The translations under genes and the position numbers were made by a program. Below the pieces are notes generated by a model that was not told the origin of the DNA, searched no databases, and saw nothing but the letters and a program-made list of their open reading frames with translations. From NCBI GenBank assembly GCA_002364085.1, contig DEXK01000013.1, forward strand, positions 406,518-470,517: a stretch of DNA of 64,000 nt, read 5' to 3'. This document shows, in pieces, positions 59,668 to 64,000 of this stretch; within the stretch, counting starts at the first letter, position 1; every line of letters starts with the position of its first letter. The stretch is from Balneolaceae bacterium UBA3186 (lineage in GTDB: Bacteria > Bacteroidota > Rhodothermia > Balneolales > Balneolaceae).

Positions 59668-60507
59668 ATGAGCATTTTAATAGCCGACAGTGGGTCTACA
59701 AAAACAGAATGGGTTTTAATTCAAAATGGAGAAAAAGAATATTTTAACAGTGATGGATTAAATCCCTATTTCAGAACACACGGTCAACTTTCAGAGGCTA
59801 TTAAAAACGGGGTAAAAAGTAGCTTAAAGAATTCTAAAATTGATAAAATTCATTTTTATGGTTCAGGAAGTGGAAATGCATCCAGAAAGGCTATACTTCA
59901 AAATGCAATAAGAGAGAACTTTCCTGACTCTGAAATATTTATTGAAAGTGATATGTTGGGTGCTGCAATTGCCTGCTTTGGTAATAATGAAGGCGTTGCA
60001 TGTATTTTAGGTACCGGTTCCAATTCTTGTTTGTATGATGGTGAAAAGATCGTGAAGTCAATTCCTTCACTTGGATTTGTTTTCGGAGATGAAGGAAGCG
60101 GTGGTTATTTCGGAAAGCGAATTCTGAATGCATATTACTATAAGACTATGCCGGAAGATCTGCGAAACGCTCTGGAAGAAACAAGTGATATGTCATTGGA
60201 AAGTGTTCTTCATAAGATCTATGAAGAACCGCAGGCAAATAGATTTGTAGCTTCTTTCTCGAAAATATTGGGGGATTACAGAGATCATCCGTTCATTAAG
60301 GATATGGTGAGAAGAGGATTCGAAGCTTTTGCAGATAAACAGCTGGGCTATTTCGAAGAATCCAAGCAGAAAGAGATTGGGTTTGTAGGCTCTATTGCTT
60401 CGGTTTACAAAGATATACTCGAAGATGTACTCGTTAAAAGAGGAATGAATTTGGCAGTAGTTGTACGTAAGCCTCTTGAAAACTTAGTCGACTTTCATAA
60501 CTCATAA
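59668..60507 (+). CDS. N-acetylglucosamine kinase (BadF/BadG ATPase family)
   Basis: A 279-residue cytoplasmic sugar kinase. DSGSTKTEW (residues 7-15) is the phosphate-1 loop, ILGTGSNSCLYDG (near 113) the phosphate-2 loop and GFVFGDEGSGGYFGKR (near 135) the substrate/adenosine region of the GlcNAc-kinase branch of ASKHA ATPases. It would make GlcNAc-6-phosphate. MurNAc or glucosamine kinase is an alternative. It shares an intergenic region with the NagX-like gene. Confidence 0.88.
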   Translation: MSILIADSGSTKTEWVLIQNGEKEYFNSDGLNPYFRTHGQLSEAIKNGVKSSLKNSKIDKIHFYGSGSGNASRKAILQNAIRENFPDSEIFIESDMLGAAIACFGNNEGVACILGTGSNSCLYDGEKIVKSIPSLGFVFGDEGSGGYFGKRILNAYYYKTMPEDLRNALEETSDMSLESVLHKIYEEPQANRFVASFSKILGDYRDHPFIKDMVRRGFEAFADKQLGYFEESKQKEIGFVGSIASVYKDILEDVLVKRGMNLAVVVRKPLENLVDFHNS

Positions 60508-60519
60508 CCTATTCAAAAT

Positions 60520-61770
60520 TCAGATCTTAATTTCCTTAAGATGTACACAGTAGTTTTTTACAACAGGCTCAGTTAATGCAATAATGTTCTTTGTGTCAGC
60601 TGCTTTTGAAAATTCAACTGCATTTTCATCTTCTAGTATCCAAATACTTTCATTTTGATATTTATAAGCTTCAGAATAGCTTTGATCAAAACTGTAAAAA
60701 TATGCAGCTGCTTCATCGCCATAAGGGAGACCAAGTTTCTTTAAGCTTAATTTAGTTTGCCTGTGTATTTCTTCTTGCTCTTTGTTAGTCGGCTGGTTCT
60801 CGAAAAAGGTAGTTCTGAATAAACTCCGATTTAAAAATCTTGTGCAAAGTTCAGCAAGTATCTTGTCGTTACTTTGAGTCCAGAATTTAATATTTAAATA
60901 AATATCATAGTCATCTAAAGAAGTATAAGCTTGCATCATTTTTTTTGTAATCTGTTTTTTAGCTGATGGTTGATCTTCCATAAAAAACCGAAGACTTTCG
61001 GATGCAAAATCTAAATGTTGACCTGAGTCTAATAAATCTCTTACTCTTTTAAACACTGACCTAATCAAAGCATCAGCACTGAGAACAGTCTTATGAAGGT
61101 ATACTTGCATATACATCAACCTCCGTGCTATGATATAGTTCTCAATGGCATAGATCCCTTTTTTCTCTATAACGATGTTGCCTTTATGAACCCTCATCGT
61201 TTTAAGGATTCTATTTATTCCTATCCTGCCTTCAGAAACACCTGTAAAAAAACTATCCCGACTTAAGTAATCCAATCTATCAAGGTCGAGTTGTGAAGAT
61301 ATCAGTTGATGAAGGAATTTCTTTTTGTATTGATTAGTAAAAATCGCAATTGCAGTGTCTAGTTCGCCTTTGAATTCCTGATTAAGCTCTTTCATGATAG
61401 TGAGACTCATCATTTCATGATTAAAATCTTTGATCAGGGAATGTTCCAATGTATGAGAAAGTGGACCATGTCCAACATCATGGAGCAATATGGCAATTAA
61501 AGTGCCTTCATATTCCTTTTTTGTGATGGTAGTATCTTTTTCCAGGAGATTATTCAGTACTCTTTTAGCTAATTCCAGAGCTCCTAAAGCATGCGAAAAT
61601 CTGGAATGTTCAGCAGCCGGAAAAACTAAATAACCTAAACCAAGCTGACGAATTCTCCTTAATCTCTGAATATAAGGATGGTCGATCAGTCTTAGAATGA
61701 TCCCTTTTGGTACAGTGATGAACCCGTGTACAGGATCATTGAAAATTTTGTACCTGGTGCTTTTATCCAT
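60520..61770 (-). CDS. HD-domain phosphohydrolase (dGTPase-like)
   Basis: A 416-residue HD-superfamily protein. NDPVHGFITVPKG opens it, and HSRFSHALGALEL (His60), LLHDVGHGPLSHTLEHS (His97-Asp98, then the following His) and DRLDYLSRDSFFTGV supply the metal ligands. The whole resembles YdhJ/SAMHD1-like dNTP triphosphohydrolases in length and motif order. The C-terminal third is unlike canonical Dgt. Substrate is probably a dNTP but not certain. Its ATG overlaps the stop of the thioesterase gene by 8 bases. Confidence 0.88.
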   Translation of the reverse strand: MDKSTRYKIFNDPVHGFITVPKGIILRLIDHPYIQRLRRIRQLGLGYLVFPAAEHSRFSHALGALELAKRVLNNLLEKDTTITKKEYEGTLIAILLHDVGHGPLSHTLEHSLIKDFNHEMMSLTIMKELNQEFKGELDTAIAIFTNQYKKKFLHQLISSQLDLDRLDYLSRDSFFTGVSEGRIGINRILKTMRVHKGNIVIEKKGIYAIENYIIARRLMYMQVYLHKTVLSADALIRSVFKRVRDLLDSGQHLDFASESLRFFMEDQPSAKKQITKKMMQAYTSLDDYDIYLNIKFWTQSNDKILAELCTRFLNRSLFRTTFFENQPTNKEQEEIHRQTKLSLKKLGLPYGDEAAAYFYSFDQSYSEAYKYQNESIWILEDENAVEFSKAADTKNIIALTEPVVKNYCVHLKEIKI

Positions 61771-62209
61771 CTTGATCGGTTTTTATGAGCATCGCATCCA
61801 GATTCTGAATTTCAGGGAGTTTAACCGGTCGTTGTTTGTTTACATCAAACCAAACGCCTGTAGTTTGAGCAACACTCATTAGCTTTTTAGATTCTTTGTT
61901 ATAAATAGCTTGATAGGTATTTAAGCTGGAATTACCAACTTTCAGAATGCCTGTCCCGATCAAAATGGTATCAGGAAATTTGATCTGACCGAGATATTCA
62001 ATTTCAGAACGAACCATCACAAAAGATCGTCCTTCGTAGTATTCTTTACTCATTTCGAAATATTTTCCCAGAAAACGTAAGCGGGACTCTTCGTAATAAG
62101 TACTGAATGTTGCATTATTGACATGCTGAAGCGAATCTACATCACTGAATCGGACAGTAAGCTCATGCCAATGGTAAAAGAAATCGGAATCGTAGTCAGG
62201 TTTGATCAT
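61763..62209 (-). CDS. YbgC/4HBT-type acyl-CoA thioesterase
   Basis: A 148-residue hotdog-fold protein: WHELTVRFSDVDSLQHVNNA with the catalytic Asp of the 4-hydroxybenzoyl-CoA thioesterase family near residue 22, then TYYEESRLRFLGKYF, and VRSEIEYLGQIKFPDTILI. The C-terminus VAQTTGVWFDVNKQRPVKLP is also typical. Substrate is a short- or medium-chain acyl thioester. Co-transcribed with the HD-domain gene. Divergent from the M42 peptidase. Confidence 0.87.
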   Translation of the reverse strand: MIKPDYDSDFFYHWHELTVRFSDVDSLQHVNNATFSTYYEESRLRFLGKYFEMSKEYYEGRSFVMVRSEIEYLGQIKFPDTILIGTGILKVGNSSLNTYQAIYNKESKKLMSVAQTTGVWFDVNKQRPVKLPEIQNLDAMLIKTDQDG

Positions 62210-62213
62210 GTCT

Positions 62214-62295
62214 CCAAATTAGGAATAAGGGAATTAGGAATAAAGGAATATAATTTCTGTCTTTTATTCTATCATCCATATTCAATATTGTATAC
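62214..62295. repeat. Short-word repeats between the thioesterase and M42 genes
   Basis: AGGAATAAGG, ATTAGGAATAA and GGAATATAA follow one another, then TCATCCATATTCAATATTG occurs. It is the same style as the AT-rich words elsewhere in this window; the divergent promoters must lie here, but none is distinct. Confidence 0.35.
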
Positions 62296-62350
62296 TTCTT
62301 TCGTTATATTCGGTGCCACATTAATTTAAGATAATTACAACTATACAGGC

Positions 62351-63433
62351 ATGGCTAACAGTTCCAGTAAACAATTTTTAGAAGATCTACTCATCACTCC
62401 AAGTCCAACCGGATTTGAAAAAGCAGGAGTTAAAGTATGGAAAGACTACGTAGATCAGTTTTCGGATGAGGTGGTAACCGATGCTTATGGGTCAGCCGCC
62501 GGTAAGATCAACACCAGTGGAGATGTAGCTACGGTTTTATTGGAAGCTCATTGTGATGAAATTGGAATGGTGGTTCAGCATATCTCTGATCAGGGGTTTG
62601 TGTATATCAACAAGCTTGGGGGAAGCGATTCTACCATTGCACGTGCCAAAAAAGTATTCATCCACAACAAAAGAGGAAGAGTTGTTGGAGTGACCGGAAA
62701 TACAGCCATTCACTTGCAGGATACAAAGAACGGTGGAGGTAAACAGCCGGCCTGGAAAGACATTTATGTTGATATAGGCGTTAGTTCAAAAGAAGAAGCT
62801 CTTGAGTTGATACAGGTAGGTGATCCGATCACATATTCCTCGGATCTGGAATATCTGAATGACGATATTTTAACAGGACGTGCACTTGATAATAGAATAG
62901 GTGGATATATTATTGCTGAAGCACTTCGAAAGATCAGTGAGAGAAGGAAAGATCTTAAAGTAAATGTAATCGCATTGAACTCAGTTCAGGAAGAAGTAGG
63001 TGGATTTGGTGCACGAATGATGAGTTACCGGTTTATGCCGGATGTTGCACTGGTAACGGATGTAACACATGCGACCGATACTCCCGGAATCGATCAGAAA
63101 CAGCACGGAACAGTAGAAATGGGTAAAGGTCCTGCTATTCAACACGGAGGGGCTAACCACCCAAAGGTAGTCAATTTTTTGGAAGAAGTTTGTTCTGAAG
63201 CCAAGATCGATATCCAACATGAAGCCACCAGTGTAAGAACAGGAACAGATACGGATAGTATTTTTTTCCAGCAGACGGGAATACCAAGTGCATTGATCTC
63301 GCTTCCACTCAGATATATGCATTCACCTGTAGAAACTTGCAATGTGAATGATGTAGAAGACCTGATCAATTTAATGGTTGAAGCTGTATTAGCTATGCGA
63401 CCTGATCAGACATTTGGTGTTTTTGAAGATTGA
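62351..63433 (+). CDS. M42-family metallo-aminopeptidase
   Basis: A 360-residue cytoplasmic di-metal peptidase. LLEAHCDEIGMVV supplies the first His/Asp, GRALDNRIGGY the bridging Asp, NSVQEEVGGFGAR the catalytic Glu pair, DVTHATDTPG a further Asp and YMHSPVETC the final His. The order and spacing are those of FrvX/PepA-like M42 peptidases, which form large dodecamers and degrade peptides. It converges without a gap on the next minus-strand gene. Confidence 0.95.
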   Translation: MANSSSKQFLEDLLITPSPTGFEKAGVKVWKDYVDQFSDEVVTDAYGSAAGKINTSGDVATVLLEAHCDEIGMVVQHISDQGFVYINKLGGSDSTIARAKKVFIHNKRGRVVGVTGNTAIHLQDTKNGGGKQPAWKDIYVDIGVSSKEEALELIQVGDPITYSSDLEYLNDDILTGRALDNRIGGYIIAEALRKISERRKDLKVNVIALNSVQEEVGGFGARMMSYRFMPDVALVTDVTHATDTPGIDQKQHGTVEMGKGPAIQHGGANHPKVVNFLEEVCSEAKIDIQHEATSVRTGTDTDSIFFQQTGIPSALISLPLRYMHSPVETCNVNDVEDLINLMVEAVLAMRPDQTFGVFED

Positions 63434-63685
63434 TCAGATATTGGTAAGTATCCAAATTACAAATGCAGAAATAGTAATTGGATAAATAAGAAGAAAGAAT
63501 ATTAGGTTTCTTCTGTTCTTTCTTTTCTGAACAAGCTCTAATCCGAAATTCATTTTTTCGGGATCAATTTCGGATTGAAGGATATTATATCTGGAGTTCT
63601 CACTCAATGTTTTGAAAAGAGTTTTACCTCTAAGCATTGAATTATTGAATATAAGTGTTTTTGCAGATTCAGCCCAAATACCCAT
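63434..63685 (-). CDS. Small single-helix membrane protein, unknown function
   Basis: An 83-residue protein with one C-terminal membrane helix (about 61-80, FFLLIYPITISAFVIWIL) after a charged N-terminal domain. AGGAGG, complement of 63690-63695, lies 4 bases before the ATG, a textbook ribosome binding site, unusual in this window, so I take the gene as real. Its stop is adjacent to the M42 stop. No family recognised. Confidence 0.65.
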   Translation of the reverse strand: MGIWAESAKTLIFNNSMLRGKTLFKTLSENSRYNILQSEIDPEKMNFGLELVQKRKNRRNLIFFLLIYPITISAFVIWILTNI

Positions 63686-63689
63686 TTTT

Positions 63690-63695
63690 CCTCCT
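63690..63695 (-). promoter_or_regulatory. Strong Shine-Dalgarno site
   Basis: AGGAGG on the minus strand, 4 bases before the ATG at 63685. Most genes here show no such site, so it supports the small gene. Confidence 0.7.
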
Positions 63696-63773
63696 TTTTC
63701 GTGTTTGTTCTACACGGCTAAATCAATATAAATGTTTCGTTTTATTTTGGTTATAGAGAGATAGTACAGAGCT

Positions 63774-63965
63774 CTAATTTATTTTCTTAACTCTACCTAC
63801 GATTCCGGATTCCAGCATTACTTTAATGCCATGTGGATGCGAAGGGGATTTGGTAAGCAATCGTTTAACCACTCCTGAAGTTAGTTCTCCACTTCGTTGG
63901 TGGTGTTTTTGAACTACTTCAACAGAGCTTCCGGGTTTAATGTCTTTTCTTTGAGTTCCGTCCAT
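63774..63965 (-). CDS. YwbE family protein
   Basis: A 63-residue cytoplasmic protein matching the YwbE/DUF2196 family over its full length: RKDIKPGSSVEVVQKHHQRS, GVVKRLLTKSPSHPHGIKVM and the C-terminal GIVGRVKKI. It is basic and probably a small beta-barrel nucleic-acid or ribosome-associated protein, but the function is unestablished. 88 bases separate it from the next gene. Confidence 0.92.
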   Translation of the reverse strand: MDGTQRKDIKPGSSVEVVQKHHQRSGELTSGVVKRLLTKSPSHPHGIKVMLESGIVGRVKKIN

Positions 63966-63978
63966 ATTTTTTTTAATT

Positions 63979-64000
63979 CAGCTATCAGCTATCAGCTATC
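63979..64000. repeat. Tandem AGCTATC repeat at the window edge
   Basis: AGCTATC occurs three times in a row up to the last base of the window, and may continue beyond it. Another example of the short-word intergenic repeats. Confidence 0.7.

Noticed and set aside
1..64000. tRNA, rRNA or CRISPR arrays
   Set aside because: No tRNA-like cloverleaf with a T-loop consensus, no rRNA segment and no spaced direct-repeat array was found by reading; the tandem repeats seen have no spacers.

Overview
The window reads as an ordinary chromosomal stretch of a low-to-moderate GC member of the Bacteroidota/Balneolota assemblage, most likely Balneolota (Balneolaceae-like). The evidence is a full-length SprA (type IX secretion translocon), secreted proteins ending in a type A sorting domain that opens with the NYPNPFNPTT signature, PorV-type and DUF5916/DUF4097 proteins, and a futasine-independent menaquinone operon. 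Genus is inference. No rRNA, tRNA, CRISPR array, phage or intact transposase was recognised.

Layout. 0-3.4 kb: menF-menD-menH menaquinone operon on the minus strand (menH cut by the window edge), with an 18-bp perfect palindrome just upstream of menF. 3.5-8.2 kb: a small unknown gene, a small envelope protein, a CBS-like PLP enzyme with a DUF3467 gene, and lptF-lptG. 8.4-15.6 kb: sprA, read from a TTG start. 15.7-23.6 kb: a TolB-like lipoprotein, an AlkD-like protein, an SRPBCC protein, a large single-chain restriction-modification-like protein bounded by attC-like imperfect palindromes, lnt, rsmI and a VOC protein. 23.6-24.4 kb: a gene-free, structure-rich segment bounded by direct repeats. 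24.4-34.2 kb: a small membrane protein, an LCIB/C-type carbonic anhydrase homologue, a DEAD-box helicase with an ATP-grasp gene, small DUF/SRPBCC genes, and folE-cysS-yidD-hisI. 33.6-36.2 kb: Dabb, stand-alone Smr and membrane-anchored MutS-like genes. 36.3-43.6 kb: a serine hydrolase, an ECF sigma/anti-sigma operon with two DUF4097 proteins, and a DUF5916 protein. 43.6 kb: a Bax-inhibitor-1 protein.

44.7-60.5 kb is the most interesting block. It holds a five-gene co-directional operon (TonB-dependent receptor, large secreted protein, PorV-like barrel, TIG/beta-propeller lipoprotein, sorting-domain beta-propeller). This is followed by two sorting-domain enzymes (GHL10-type hydrolase and NAGPA-type phosphodiester glycosidase), a NagX-like membrane acetyltransferase and a GlcNAc kinase. 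I infer a secretion-linked amino-sugar or cell-wall glycan scavenging locus that lacks SusD. The window closes with an HD phosphohydrolase, a thioesterase, an M42 peptidase and two small genes.

Many intergenic regions carry short-word palindromic or tandem repeats, and several genes have terminator-like hairpins. All start-codon corrections and functional links are inferences from sequence reading; no database search was run.
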